Assembly (NCBI GenBank): GCA_002633005.1
Contig: NMRA01000415.1
Coordinates: 285,161 to 343,555 of the forward strand
Source: Phoronis australis
Taxonomy: Eukaryota > Phoronida > Phoronidae
DNA length: 58,395 nucleotides
Direction: 5' to 3'
This document shows, piece by piece, positions 1 through 12,628 of this stretch. The notes beneath the pieces were generated by a model. The model was not told the origin of the DNA and made no database searches. It saw nothing but the letters and a program-made list of their open reading frames with translations. Both the position numbers and the translations under genes were made by a program. Position 1 is the stretch's first letter; each line of letters opens with the position of its first letter.

Positions 1-87
1 TGCATAGCTATAATGTTACTCTATACTTTGTATGTACAGTGGAAACGTAAACGTTATACACTGTAATTATCACGTCACAAACATTAC

Positions 88-248
88 TTCGACAGTTTCT
101 TCTCTCCCGAATACTTCATGTCCTCGTATTCCAACAACAGTTTACTTTTCTCCTCTGCCAGGTCGTTACAAAGTCGCTGTCGCTCGTTGCGTTGCGTCGT
201 AAGGATTTCCTTGGTTTGATTCTGATTGGTCACGCGGTCTATGGCGTC
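88..248 (-). CDS. ODAD3: ODAD3-like exon (KYSGE signature), open toward window start
   Basis: Encodes DAIDRVTNQNQTKE and, at its end, EYEDMKYSGEKKLS, which closely resembles ELEDLKYSGE of ODAD3. Two ends are possible: a TAA stop at 85-87, or the donor AA|GTAATG just before it. Because the family normally has roughly 150 more residues after this signature, splicing to an exon outside the window is more likely than termination. Confidence 0.65.
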
Positions 249-3200
249 CTAACTTACAGGAATACAAATACGCTTATACATCATGTAACAGTATTCCATT
301 TGTTGGCTATAGCTCCTACCGGTATATGGCGCAATTAAATGTCAAGCAGCGAATCGCAAGGATTTGGCAATCTTTTTAAGAAGCCTGTAGTATTGCTAAG
401 ACTGGAAGTACATGTGTACCTTGCAGAATATGCTGTTAGACTATGCTGGATTGTAACGCCTTTGTTGTTACCGGCGTTTTTGCATCGATAAAACAGAGCG
501 GACCGATCAAAGTCGTCGGCTATAGTTCCCCCAAAAAAGTAGTCGCTAGGCCATTCTAGACTATCCGTTGTTATTTCACAGCCGTGGTCTCGTCATGGCC
601 TTGAGCCTGGTGTTTTACCCAGGTGACACCAGGGTCTCGTGTTAGTAGCCATCCGTCTCTTATACGCCAATGCTGTGATGAACACTGAATTTTGGGAACA
701 CATGTTTAAGATGATTCAACTGTGTCTCGCGCAATTATCAATAATTAAATTTATCTCTCGGCACTCGTTTACTCAAGTATTTTGGTTGAAAGACGACGAC
801 TGACGTCTCCTTTCATTCATGTTCAGGTGATTTGTGATGAAATATATAAAGACATTGTAAGCTTAACCTTAACGTCGGTGACTGTCGTTGCTCTTTTGAT
901 GACCGTAAAGGCGTGTTCAAGCGTCGTAATCTTCATTTTCTGTTGACTCTCTTTACTTTCACTGTTGAGTGGTCTGTCGTCTAAAAACGAAATACAGCTC
1001 GTAGTTGACGCTGTTACTGAACGAGGATCAATCCTCCAATGGCAGCAAGTGTCTAACCGAATACACCCACGAATCAATGACATTGTTCGATTCTCAGTCT
1101 TCACAACGGAAATGCAACCACAAAAGTAAGCGTGGGTGTGAAAGTAATTTAATGTCGAGCTGAAGTGCCTGTCGACGCTACACCACAAAACTGTAGCGTC
1201 TTGAGATTATGTACATTTAGGACACACAAATTGTCCAAATTTGGCTAAGTTCGGAACTTCATATCTCAGAAATGGATTACCGGAAAATTTTAGATACTGT
1301 GCTTCATGTTCTGTTTTCGTAACCTTTGAGAATTATTCGCAATCTAACCCACTTAAATTTCCATTACAGGGTACCAAATATAGGACTTCTATGTTTTTAC
1401 GAAAAGAGTAAAGTTAATAAAACGGAATTTACAAAACTCATTTGCAACGGAATTTTGTCACGTTATCCGTTGGCCGCGTTTTGCTCTGCCCGTGAATGTA
1501 CCTTTCATTTTTGCTAAAAGGGAACGGCAACGTGACTTAATCAAGGGATGCTTATAACGCCAGTATCAAATTCTACCCGCTTACCTAAAACGTATGCTTT
1601 ACTCGAGTTATTTGGGTGAATGCTGAATGCACGGTCACGTCGATAAGTTACTACATACGGCGGACTGGTTAGTGGTATCCAGGCCGGTTACTGCTTGTTG
1701 TGATTGAACTGGGCGCATAAGCTGTTCACATTTTGTTGCAAATCGCAGAACTAGTGTAAGGTCAGCCGCAAAGGTAACTTTACATACAACATATTTACAG
1801 GTGATTATGAAAGGCGAATCAGGTGCAGTTCTTACACCTTGCGACTGATACGTCACGTATATCAACCGCAAAAGCTCAGTTTAGCAATCGCTAGCTGATG
1901 CGCCTTTTGTATTCAAGTGCATGCAACAAGTTATAGAGATATTACATTTGCGATTGACATCGTAGGTCTGCGGTTGAGAAAACGTGAACGGGTATGCGAC
2001 CAGTTCAATAACTATCCAATCTCTGTAAACGACAGCCACGTGAAGTCCTCCAACAAATCCATCTACGTCACTACATGTACTTGGATATTGACTTACCAAC
2101 ACAGTCAGAAAGCTGTATGGACTGCATCTTGGACTGAAAATAAATTCGTGTTTTACATTGGCTGATTCAAAACAAATAACTCTATACACTCAACTTGGAG
2201 GAAGCACTGGAGCCTCTCAATATTCTTCGGTAGGAACTTGTTTCGGCCGGCTTCTACAATTTCCATTTTGCATACCCTTAATTGGATCTCGGACAAATTA
2301 ATCTACCGATACTTTGCTTTAATGAGTGGAAAAGTTGGCTTGCGACTTAGAACACTTGCGACAACAGTCGTGGACTAATTTTTCACGAACTCACATACTT
2401 TGTCACAATCAAGCTTAGATCCCACGCATACTGGAATTAACTGTGTAAGATAAATCCCCGGGTCATTCGAATCTTTTCTTCACGACTAGGAAGTCGTACA
2501 TAGACTCCTAAATCCTCATGAAAGCTTCAAAAGTTTACTAATTTAGATTAATAGCCGACAACCTGGCTGCAGGTTTAGTCATTTTAGGGCGCATAGCTTT
2601 CACTAAGTGGACGGGCTGCGAATACGCACCTTGCCTTCAAACTTTTTCACGTTCTCTTTCCTTCTCTCCACTTCTTTCCGCGTCGCGTTCAGTTGACCTT
2701 CCCTGTTCCTCTTGTTCATAAACGCACTTTCTTCGCATTCATACAGCTCTTTCTGGTTAAAGCAAACCAAAACTGTATTTCTGCCGTCTTCAGAATCGAC
2801 TGTTTATGCACAGGACATTTCAAAATGATCTAGAAAACGCTGGAATTCAACAAAGTTTCGACACGCATACAACGACTAAATATTCCATTTGTCGTCTACT
2901 ACAACCCGTTTCAATTCTGTCTAAATCACTACAAGTGTTGTTCATAGACTTTGAAAGAAATGCGACAAATAACTATTTACAAAAAGAGCATTTTGGTCTA
3001 AATTCGTTTAACACTTAACCGCGAAGAAGTTTCAATTGCTGTTGTTTGACAAGGTTCGGTAGAAGTCGATTTACTTTACCTTTTGTATTTGAGTCGTTGA
3101 GACTTCACACAGCATGACTAGTTACCGCTATCAACTCTGAAACAAACCACCCTGGCTTGCGCGCCACTTTGTGTGAAATCGTTTTATGTTAGCAAAGGTG

Positions 3201-6200
3201 CACCAATATAATACCGCTTTTTGTTCGTTTCTCATTGAACACTGGCTTATAAGGCGTCCGCTCACCTTGGCAACCTGCCGGATCTCCTGCGCCACGTGAT
3301 TGGTTTTCCTCAACTGCTCCAGCTCTTTGCTTCGTTCCATCAGTGCTTGCTCCACGCAGTCCAGCTTACCCGGGTAGAGAACGGTCTCCTGAAAGCACAG
3401 TTTGTGCTTAAGCTTGCTCATACGCAACACAAGGCACGTGCACCGTGTCGAAATTGAGACAATTAATTTTATATTCTTATCGGCTCACGTGCAATGGATG
3501 CTCGGGATAAATAGGGACGGCAATCGAATTTAAGTTTATCACGGTGTTTTTATATTAGAATCTGCGTTACGCTTTTAATGCTCTGTCGTTAACCGTGTTG
3601 GCAACGACCTGGCATATCCTTTTTATAACGCGGGCCACAACCTTTGTCGGGTTAAAGTCTCTCCAGTGTGAAGAGCAGCGCAAGTACAATACAACGCATT
3701 TCTACTTGACCCAAGACAAAGAAAGTGGAAACAAGACGAATGCCTGTTGTTAAGTAAAACCATGACGAAAGGCAGAGCACTTTTTCTGACAATTGTGACA
3801 ACGTATTACTGGATTGGGATGGGCACTTCACCACGTGACTGGAAGTCACCAACCATCATTCTGAGGGTTACTGCAGCTATTGACGGTCGACGACGTTCAA
3901 GTAGTCGATCTACTTTGGCACGTGAAGTATGCCTCACATGTGACTCACCAATCGCCTGGAATCATAACAACAGTCACACGACACTACCAGTCTTCACCAA
4001 GTTACCGCTGGTGAACAATGCGCTTGTCCACGTTAAACAGTCAAACGTACCAAGTGGAAAAGTACACATTGTATAGACATTATCACGCAACACTGCCAGT
4101 GACATATTCAGGTCTGTGAACTTTTCCATATGAACAAACAAAATTCTAGGCAACCCGTGGACGCCTTGTACCTCCATCAGCCTAGACTTGATCTGCTCGT
4201 AATGCTTCGTGATATTCATCGCCATGTTGTACTTGAGGTCGGCCTTATCAAGCGCGTTTTCAAGCCTGCGCGCTTCCTGTAAAGAACAAATAAGCGCTCG
4301 AGAGCCTCGGGGTAAGAACTGGTTTCTACTGCTAGCAAATCTGGCAATGTCTTACAATCGCATAGAAAAGAAATTAAGCCTGCTTTCAACGCTTTGATAC
4401 CAAGGAGAAGTTATCATTGCAATCGTCTTTGAAAACTAAAAAGGAACGCATTGAAATGGCGCAGTCAAGATTGACCACTGTCGAAAACAATATTTCGCCT
4501 CTAGAACCAGAGATCTTGTGCTTGTAAAATTTTAAAACTACCATAGGCGAAACCGACTTCACTGATCTTTATACATTAGCGTTCCAGTGTAAGAATGACT
4601 GTAAGAATACCTCAATTTAATAGTGATGGTTTTGCATGGCTGCAGGCTTCAAGCAACGGAAATGTAAGGAGTGGAAGAAGTTAAATCGCCCCTTAAATGT
4701 ACGTCCCACAAGATAACCGCACTGCAGAAAAGTACTGGGTTCCAATGCGTAGAAACAAAGACATGATTGGGGTTTCGACTGTCGTTTATGGTTGGCCAAA
4801 TGGACAAATCAAGCGCTACGTTATTACAGCAGTATCCTTCCCTTACATGGGCAACCAGACTAACCCATATCGTCAATGTTAAACGACGCAGGTCAAACGA
4901 AAACGTGCTCAGAGTGGTCGTTTCAAACCTGTGTCAAATTCGTACGAGAGTCACGAGTGATGCCCTACCTGAGCGTTAGGGTCATCCCTCTTCGTTGCGT
5001 CTATGAGGGCCTGGTTGGTCTGTAGGTCGTCTTGAAGCTGGAGAAGTCTCTCCTCTTTCTTCTTCCTCTCGTACGTCAGGAGGTTCAGCGTGTTCACCTT
5101 ATCAAGGCACTTGGTCTTCATGTGATTCAACGCCTCCTGGACGTGAAGACAGGAACGATATGCGTGAAGTTTAGGGTTATAAAATAGACGGTTACAAAAT
5201 AGACGGATAATTAAAAAATTGCCTAGCTTTTCCGAAATTATAGAGAAAACGATGTAGGAAACCGGGGGTAAATTAAGTGTAAACAAAAAAACATTTTCCT
5301 TTGAAATTTTTTAAAATTTTGTTGAACAATTACAGCAGTGGCCAACACAGCCTTGTTGAGTCATTTATCTCAAAATGCAGACTGCAATCACTCACCGGAG
5401 CGGTTTTCTTTTGAATGTCAAGCATTCCACCGCGTCGGTTGTGTAATATATTGTACAACATCTGGTTGTCACCCTGGAACATGTATTGTTACAATCACAG
5501 CCTACTGAGGTAGATGTAGATGTGGGTTTTACATGACACTCACTGTTTCACAAGAAGCAAAAATGAGAATTGATCGGGTCAACTTAAGAGACGGAAACAA
5601 ACGTGGTTTCTAGACTAGAGATCTAATCTGAAGCCTTTAATATACGTTTCGAGACGTGACTTCAAGTCACGTTATTGGCGAAAAAATGAAACTGAAACTT
5701 GAAGACATCCTCAGCCCAGATTCGAACCGTGTACAATCGCGATGGCAGCCAATCGTTCTACTTGCGAGCTACACTGTACATATCCCAAAACTTCACATAA
5801 TTTTAACCGTGTTTAACTGGTAAATTAACCCGCCTTGATTTCTTCAAATATCTGGTAGACATCTGTGAGAGATTGTGATTTGTAATAATATCCCCCAAAA
5901 CACTGGTCAAAGCTTATAACGTCAAATGTCTATCGCATTCATAAAGCCAGTATCCCAGAATGCGTTTATTTGGCCGTACAAAACGTTGGTGCCCCTTAAT
6001 GTAATTTTCATGCTTCTGTATTTGAAGCAGGTAATCGGGTAGCACTGTATTTGCTAACCATTTTTGCTCTATATGACGTGCATTACATATCGAATATCCC
6101 ACAACGTTGTTTGGAATTTCTGCGATTAAACAGCAGTCATTCAAGAATTTTTTTCCATAAAATTTGGAAATCCATTTCCAAGAACATTGCCATCACTAAG

Positions 6201-7362
6201 TTACATAATAAAATTATACACAAGAACAAAAACCTGCAGCCAAGGAACTGCTTTACCAAACGAAAACCAGTAATCTTGGCATTTGTGATAGTTATCGCGC
6301 TATTTATTCAGATGTCATTCTAGGCCAAAACGAATATCTTTCACATAAATTGTAAATTCAAAAGAATTAATCTGTATTTTCAAGAAGGAGTTGAAAGCGT
6401 TCTGAAAAAGAATTTCAGGGCGTTTGTATATGTATTAGATCATTGAGCGCACTGGAATTGGAGATCATTTTAAAGAACCATTATCGTCATTTGTAAATAT
6501 TTTTTTGATGGCGTTGACTTCTTGAAGTTCTTAGTTTTGGTCTGAGATATAAAACAACGAAAACCGTTGCGTTTTGTGCAAATCAATCGACCATTCTTTG
6601 GGAGCTTGGCCAGTTTCGTTTTCATTTAAGTACGCTTAAACTACTTTATTACGCGTGAGATTTGGCTATTACTGGTTTGTGAGTGGGTTGGATTTAGAGC
6701 TGCTACTATATAAGACTATTTCCACAGTGGGACCCATGTTTTCATATCCAAATAGCTGTCTAATTCTCTGACCTGTTCACGCTTCCAGAACGATATTATG
6801 CCTTCTTGTCGTGTCAGAACAGAAATTAGCTAGAAAAAGTCGGATAAACGAATCCAACTTGTCAGTATCTCGAACTCTCGGCAGTGACCTGAAAAGTTCA
6901 TGCCGCGACCTGAAATTGTTGAGTCTGGTAAGCAGTAAAAACGAACTTTCAGGTTTTTGTTGAGCCCAGACGTCACTTATAAAGTGAGAAAGGGGTAAGA
7001 CCTTCTTACAATCAGTAACCTGAATTAATTTTTTAACAGAATGCGTGTGTATAATGCTACTATAAAGTTTTATTTTTCCACAACTCTTGATAGAATGATT
7101 CCTATTTTTATCAAATATAAAAGTCACTGTACGCTAATTTGCGTGGTCATTAGTTCGTTAATGACGGAAATACTGGAACTAAAAAGTGGGGGACATTGAT
7201 GGGACACCCGATTTAGCACCAGGTTGCTCCTTCGGCTTACTATTACGGCGTTGGCCAGCAGGACACGGTTCACTTCATTGGATCTTCTGCTGTTCACTAT
7301 CTCATCCTCGTTTTGTAGCACCTCTTGTCGTTGTGATTCTATTATAGTTTTCTGGTCTCGTT
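88..7362 (-). CDS. ODAD3: ODAD3/CCDC151-like outer dynein arm docking coiled-coil protein (partial, 8 exons seen)
   Basis: Coding exons in transcript order are 7362-7241, 5473-5396, 5136-4969, 4276-4172, 3388-3266, 2752-2630, 980-868 and 248-88. All have AG acceptors and GT donors, and reading phases join without a stop where adjacent exons were found. The product is almost pure charged coiled coil. Its order of motifs follows the ODAD3 family as I know it: an ERDQK..ES start, a GDNQ segment, ALNHM..DKVN, LDKAD..NITKHYEQIK, a KLD..E.A..ERSKELEQL stretch, and near the window edge EYEDMKYSGEKKLSK, which matches the EDLKYSGE signature. Known family role: part of the complex that docks outer dynein arms on ciliary doublet microtubules. 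The first exons (above 7362) and the C-terminal ~150 residues (below 88) are not seen. One exon of length 3n+1 must lie between 2630 and 980 but was not located. Paralogues CCDC183 and CCDC63 share this architecture and are the alternative names. Confidence 0.72.
868..980 (-). CDS. ODAD3: ODAD3-like exon (AFTVIKRAT segment)
   Basis: A 113-bp exon with acceptor TTCGTTTTTAG and donor AAG|GTTAAG. It starts with two bases of a split codon and ends in phase 0. It encodes QQKMKITTLEHAFTVIKRAT then TVTDVK, matching the W..YQMEVIFGKVKDATG block of ODAD3. It joins directly in phase to the exon at 248-88. Confidence 0.6.
2630..2752 (-). CDS. ODAD3: ODAD3-like exon (basic coiled coil)
   Basis: A 41-codon exon, phase 0 at both ends, with donor AAG|GTGCGT. 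It starts KELYECEESAFMNKRNREGQ and ends in an Arg/Lys/Glu heptad stretch KENVKKFEGK. The next exon downstream (toward lower coordinates) is missing from my reconstruction. Confidence 0.65.
3266..3388 (-). CDS. ODAD3: ODAD3-like exon (KLD..KELEQL helix)
   Basis: A 41-codon exon, phase 0 at both ends, with acceptor GTGCTTTCAG and donor AAG|GTGAGC. It encodes ETVLYPGKLDCVEQALMERS and a further heptad segment ending EIRQVAK. It corresponds to the ENRLDSMEAE...KHELEAL region of vertebrate ODAD3. Confidence 0.72.
4172..4276 (-). CDS. ODAD3: ODAD3-like exon (NITKHYEQIK helix)
   Basis: A 35-codon exon, phase 0 at both ends, with acceptor TTCTTTACAG. It encodes RLENALDKADLKYNMAM then NITKHYEQIKSRLME. 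This is one of the most conserved segments of the family: a heptad helix followed by the (H/N)IT..Y.Q.K..L signature. Confidence 0.75.
4969..5136 (-). CDS. ODAD3: ODAD3-like exon (DKVNTLN helix)
   Basis: A 56-codon exon, phase 0 at both ends, with donor CAG|GTAGGG. It starts EALNHMKTKCLDKVNTLN and continues through a Lys/Glu-rich heptad region. The DKVN..N signature is shared by ODAD3 and CCDC183 relatives. Confidence 0.72.
5396..5473 (-). CDS. ODAD3: ODAD3-like exon (GDNQ segment)
   Basis: A 26-codon exon, phase 0 at both ends, with acceptor CATGTTCCAG and donor CCG|GTGAGT. It encodes GDNQMLYNILHNRRGG followed by a basic stretch. It aligns by position with the GDEKVVQ segment of vertebrate ODAD3, directly before the conserved helix encoded by the next exon. 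Confidence 0.65.
7241..7362 (-). CDS. ODAD3: ODAD3-like exon, N-terminal coiled coil
   Basis: The acceptor follows AATATTGCAG and the donor is ATA|GTAAGC. The exon starts with two bases of a split codon and ends in phase 0. It encodes about 40 residues beginning ERDQKTIIESQRQEVLQ, the heptad region that opens the conserved core of ODAD3-type proteins. It is the most upstream exon I can recognise. Confidence 0.6.
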
Positions 7363-9604
7363 CTGCAATATTTAGTAACACGGAATTAAGGGGCGTTATT
7401 TGGCGGGGCCTTGGATGTGTGCAAGTAGACAACCAGCAGCTTCGGGGCATGAAGTGGCTGTTGTAACCTTAACTAACGACTCCGTGAAAAAGTGGCCCCA
7501 TGCACACGGGTCGATTTTGCACTGGGTCTAAATTTAACGCTTTAAGAATTTTAAACCCACGAACAAATGAACCTGCGCCTGGTGAACAAGTTCTGGACAC
7601 CTAGTTGTGAGACCATTTTCAACGACTTCATATAATTGCTGTTAGCTACTAACGCATTACCAGACGTTGTTTGTCATTCCTCACTATCTGCGTCGTTAGT
7701 GCGTTGTCTTCATGATCGCCATAGTAAGTTGGAGACATTATTGACGAGAGCCATTGTCTTTGTCGGTTGCTTGATGGAGGACGAGGGGTGCGGGGTGGAC
7801 GACGGAGGGGACATGCAACACAAAACTGATGGTCACAGAATAACAATTTGTATCGTCAGAGAGTCATGTCGGCGCGACTAGTGGTGGCGACTGAGGGAGG
7901 TATGGGGACAATGTCAATTTCTGCATCGAGCAACAATAATCCTAATTACTGTCTGCCACTGCTGTGCGTTGTGGTACGTCATCGCCGAATTTTTTTACAT
8001 TTATTTATGATATGCGGACTTATAGTGAAGCCCAGGGTGCCCACCCGGCTACCTATGAACACGACCGAAAGGGGCGCCGTCAGTATGTCACTTCATAATA
8101 AAAACGTAGCTGAGGGAACCGTCCATGTCAAAACGGGGCCAAAGCTCGTGTTGGCATTGGTAGAAATGAAGCTGGGGCAACACAAATTGCACGTGCACCA
8201 AGTTTTGTACCAGTGCTTTGCATACCAGTCTCGTGCAGTTGGAGCAAAGTCAAGGTGAAACCATGGTGTTCAAATTATTTGCGTGGTGCATGGAGAAAGA
8301 GCTCCACCTGCGCCAAACAAAGCGAATATTTCAGTTCCCTCTGAAGGTAAAGCATTCTTAGAAATTGCATAGCTACAGAAACTTGCTAGTCGGCAGATGA
8401 TGCATGAAGTTAATCCCGTCACACTGCAACCTATCTCGGCATCGAAACATCAGAATCCACACGACAAGCTCAAATGCCCTAAATTTGGCGCACCGTATAT
8501 TAGATATTTACACTACATATTGCCCTGTCTATCAAAGACTTAGCAGTCTTCTAACCGAAGAACACACCAGTCTCGTGGAAATCTCCAGATCATACAAGTA
8601 GTCTAGTCTGTCCAAAATCCCGTGGCAAGCAGATTGGGACCTGATCACGTGTGGTGCATCGCAAAAACAGGCATGGTGAGGCCAGCTACTAAGTTTTTTA
8701 ATAAGTAAATATTTTATTTCTCAAAAGAGGGAAAGTAACAGCAAATGATAAATAATAACAATTTAGTAATGTAAAAGATATAACATTCACACACCATTCA
8801 TACACCCACGCACTCTTAATGTACATGTTACTTCCAAAATTATGCATGTGTTAGTAATTATATGTCTAAGCATTTACAGAGGGCTTTCCAATAATCTCAG
8901 TAATCATTGGCGTGTCCGTCACCTCAGGAATTTTTGTTTTACACTAGCGCCTTTGTTGACGCCTTTAGTATATGTCATTTAAGAACGTTGTCAAAGAATA
9001 AACAAACCTGCAACGTAAATGAACGACATTCGACACTGAGAATTTCCATTCATTGAGAACCTGCTCCCATAGCAGGGGATACTGATGCCGCTCAAATGGG
9101 TAGTATTTCACAAGCAGTTTCTTTACAAAATGGTACACTTTCCGATCAAATTACGAGCTAAAAGTCCATTATTTCAGTTCCCAGGGGTCAGGGCACATCT
9201 CTTCTGTGATAGTAGACCTGCTCCACCTGGGATACTGTGAGCCTAGTTCTCATACTATGCTTACCTTTGAGTTGTAATTTCCCTCTAAACTCTGTAATCT
9301 GGTCCTTAACAGGCCACACCTCCTTGAGGTGGGCGAGCTTTTGGTTACGCGTATTAGGCATTTTACCTGCGACAGGTACGAGTGAGCGCCAGCTTGTTTA
9401 CCTGGCTAGGATTGGAGAGAAAACAGATGCAGCAAATCATATAAACGAACACAATGAGAATTCTGGAGGCCTATCGACTCGCAGATGTACAAGCCGTAGC
9501 AAAACTGAAGACATTGGGTGCACTTGATCGACCTCTTGGGTTCAATCGGCCAAAACATTTGATTGGTCTTTAGGCCGAAAGTCGTCATCTAGAACCAATG
9601 TGGG

Positions 9605-9705
9605 TGGAGTTCAGTAACGCTAGGACCTCGCTAAAATTAAGACTTCGAGATAATACGCGAGATGTTGCCGTGTATATTGAATGCATGCGTGCACCTAGTC
9701 TAAAA
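9605..9705. mobile_element. Relic of the foldback MITE seen at 51372-51667
   Basis: The segment starting TTCAGTAACGCTAGGACCTC and running through AGACTTCGAGATAATACGCG and TTGCCGTGTAT is a diverged copy of one arm of the foldback element at 51372-51667. No opposite arm is evident, so this is a solo or decayed arm. Confidence 0.6.
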
Positions 9706-10575
9706 ATGGGGGGCTAGAATTTTTTAGGATGTGGACCTTTTACTTTGGCTCGTTCGAACACCCCGAGCCCGTGAGACAGCTACTGAACTCTACCCAGAAC
9801 GTTTAACCAATTGACTTGGCGGAAAAGGCGAAGGCAATGCAATTGCGGCCATTACAATAGTAAGGAAGTAAACCTGCATTTAGTAGCAGACTACCTTGTC
9901 CTTTTAGTCACCATCTCCGTATTGAATTTAGAGCTTCGGTAAATTAATAAACGGTAAGTTTTGTTTTTAGAAGACTTTTTCAAGGTATGTTATGCGGAGA
10001 AAATGACCACTCACATATTTAATTGCTACGCGTATGCATTTGACCAATGTTTCAGCAAAAATCTTTGTGAAGTGAAGTAAAACACAAATTATTGATTGTC
10101 AGGTTATGAATCAGTCAAATTAACATTAACACGAATACTAGTTCTGGACAATGAAAATACTTGTATGTTCAAATTGCTTGACAACATACAGGATGTATGA
10201 TTGCATAAATCCAAACTGGGGTGGCTGTTTTTCATGCAGAGAGGGTGGGAGAGTATATCGCATGGGACATAAGACTTATGAAAAGCTGTCTGTCTATCGA
10301 ATTGCCAACTTCAGCTATGTACCTACCTGGCAGTCTATGTTTAGTGAGCTCGGCAATGAAAACGGCTTATCACACCGCGCCACTGAATCGAATGCACGTG
10401 AATTCGAATGCAAGGTAGCGTGCACAAAACGCGACGAGTTTCACGTTTCCTTTCATCAGACTTCATAGACGAGCGGGAATCATATACCTTAGAAATGACT
10501 CTTTAAAAGGAGTGGGGATGGTCCTCACGCCTTTCAGTTGAATCTTTCTTGAAATCATGTTGATACACTCATTTT

Positions 10576-10644
10576 TTGAAATTCTAGTTTAAGACCACTT
10601 GAAATCCTAGTTTTACGCCAGTTGAAATCCTAGTTTTACGCCAG
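10576..10644. repeat. Three tandem copies of a 23-bp unit
   Basis: The unit TTGAAATCCTAGTTTTACGC (plus CAG) occurs at 10599 and 10622 identically, and once at 10576 with a few changes. A minisatellite-like run with no coding association seen. Confidence 0.85.
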
Positions 10645-11279
10645 TTGATATAATCCGGCTAATTTGCATGCTAAAATGTTCAGTTGTAAGCTACCAATGC
10701 CAGGGGTTTAATGTAACATGTGACAAAGTCGATAGGTCATCAAATGCGAAAACGGACTAGAAGCCCTTTGCATAAATCATTAATGTACTCGAGCACAGAA
10801 TAATAGACGGATTAGTTGAGTTCTCACATTAAGTTTAAGTAGAACAGATCAAATGCCCCAAAAATAATTCTAAGAACGATTTCGAGCAGAACGATTAGAT
10901 ACCTTCCTGAGGCTGAAATTTTGTGTATTACTTTCGTGACGCCGAGTCACTTCGGACATCGAGTTGTTTCAAAAATTAAAAGAGGACTGCGTATCAGAAA
11001 AGTCATGAAAATTCAGAAAATTCATGATCAGTATGCTGAAACTGGAAAACAGCAACACTGCTCATGTCGTTTACAGCGCCTGCGATCGCCTTAGATTCTC
11101 TGAGTTCACGAAATATATCGCAATCTACTTTGCCCAGTGTATGCGACCAGTTAAACTACAGTTTAAAACACGTTAAGGGTTGTCAAATAATGTTATTTAT
11201 TGTGTTGTAAGCAGAAAAGGTATACAAGACTCTTCAAGATGGACATACTTTAGGAAGAACGACACTGACGTACACATAA

Positions 11280-11438
11280 CAGGGGCGGATCCATGATTTT
11301 GAAATTGAAAGGGGGCGGGGCAGGGTAGATTATTGGCAAAGACTTTACGTGTCAGACGTTAGTACCCCCGAACTGCCAATCTAGGAGGATCTAGGGGTGA
11401 GGCATGGCCCCCTAGGCACCCCTCTAAATCTGCCACTG
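11280..11438. mobile_element. Short hAT-like non-autonomous element
   Basis: The left end CAGGGGCGGATCCATGATTT and the right end TAAATCTGCCACTG are imperfect inverted versions of each other, followed inward by G-rich and C-rich runs. Ends of the CAGGGGCGGATC / CAGTGGCGGATC type are characteristic of hAT-type elements. I do not see a clear 8-bp target duplication. Confidence 0.55.
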
Positions 11439-11904
11439 CTTAAGTGCCCTTACTAAATAGAAAAAACGACAACATATTTATGAAGAACACCCTGACGGGC
11501 CTAACGCGCTTTTATCTCGATGAATATTTAGTTAATTTCAGATCATTCAATTGTTCTTCCAAAAATATTTTCAAAAATGAAAAACAAAAAATATTTGTTC
11601 GAATTTTGAGTGCCATTGTTCATTAATTTGCAGTGGCATGTACGAAACGTTGTTGAAGAAGAACAGCTGATTGAAGAATTTGGGGAAAAAGAAATTGGTG
11701 ACGCAAAATTTCATGGCACCGAAAGTGAAACAATATATCGCAACAATAATTGAAAGTAAGTATTTTTCGTCAAACAACGTTTGACAGAAAGTCCGGGATA
11801 GGCTTTGTTTCGGTCCTTGAGTGTCCAGTCCGATTCCCAAGGGTTCCGCTGTTATGAAGGTCAGGGCCGGTCAGCTGAGTCGGTTGTGGGAATCTGGCGT
11901 GGGT

Positions 11905-12020
11905 TCAGTGACGCTAAGCCCTAAGGAGCTAACTAAAATTTAGCCTAAGTCACGTGTTCTCATTTAAAAATACGGGGCAGTATCTCGCGTTATATCGCAG
12001 TCTTGCTTTATAGCGATGTC
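11905..12020. mobile_element. Decayed copy of the foldback MITE family
   Basis: TTCAGTGACGCTAAGCCCTA followed after ~55 bp by CACGTGTTCTCATTTAAAAA, CAGTATCTCGCG and TTTATAGCG mirrors the two arms of the element at 51372-51667. The central part is shortened. Confidence 0.55.
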
Positions 12021-12593
12021 TGGCTGGCAGGAGGCGTTTCATCCTGGACTGTGGGAGCTATTTCAGGTAGGCCTACGGCCGGTGGGGTTAGTGTTTTCGA
12101 TGGAACACTGATCTCGACCAGACTGTGTAAACAGGCTCAGGAATTCTTCGATCTTAGTCAGAATCACGGTCCCGACCAACAATATTGAGTGTTCTACAAT
12201 TCAAACGGCAAGATTTTGTGATGACCCTGGACCATGCCGGCATGATAGACAGATTCCGAATCTGGCATAACTATGAAATGAGCTAGTTCTGTCTGAACAT
12301 TCGCTTAATCGCAGCAATGCCTCATAGCTGCGCGGATGCTATTTTACGACAAGTATAGTGACCACATAGGCCTACTCAGAGAAATGAAGACAGTTTACAA
12401 CTCTTGGATCAGATTGTAAAACAACATCTTCCCGCGTACTCATATAGGCCCGTCACACAACCCAGTGCATGGCGTTTCAGCGGCCACTGCGCCCCTTTCT
12501 ATAGTCTATGGCAGTAACAATTGACCTCACACTTAGTACGACATACAACATTCCCCTACGCTCTTGCTGTTTTATTTTTTTGCGGCAGCCAAA

Positions 12594-12628
12594 GGGGGGG
12601 GGGGCCTGGACCCGCCTGAAATCCGCCT
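12594..12628. mobile_element. hAT-like terminus fragment
   Basis: A run of G followed by CCTGGACCCGCCTGAAATCC and GCCT has the G-run plus ATCCGCC layout of the other hAT-like ends in the window. Only one end is recognisable. Confidence 0.4.

Larger units (their letters stand above)
7363..11279. other. Spacer with no recognised gene
   Basis: I see no exon here that matches a known family. Several open frames of 60-136 codons occur (for example plus strand 7848-8258), but they lack splice-site support, family motifs and compositional signs of coding. The N-terminal exon or exons of the ODAD3-like gene may hide here. The stretch includes a foldback-transposon relic near 9610-9700 and a short 23-bp tandem repeat at 10576-10644. 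Confidence 0.5.

Noticed and set aside
3747-4076. A 109-codon plus-strand frame between ODAD3-like exons
   Set aside because: It lies in an intron on the opposite strand to the gene and contains no recognisable domain.
5822-5872. A short minus-strand exon (DVYQIFEEIKA) upstream of the GDNQ exon
   Set aside because: The donor would be GG|GTTAAT and the phase does not fit neighbouring ODAD3-like exons convincingly.
7848-8258. A 136-codon plus-strand open frame
   Set aside because: No family similarity, unlikely composition, no splice or start support; a shorter frame on the opposite strand overlaps part of it.
10576-10644. CRISPR-like array
   Set aside because: Three direct 23-bp repeats without spacers in a eukaryotic genome; it is a minisatellite.
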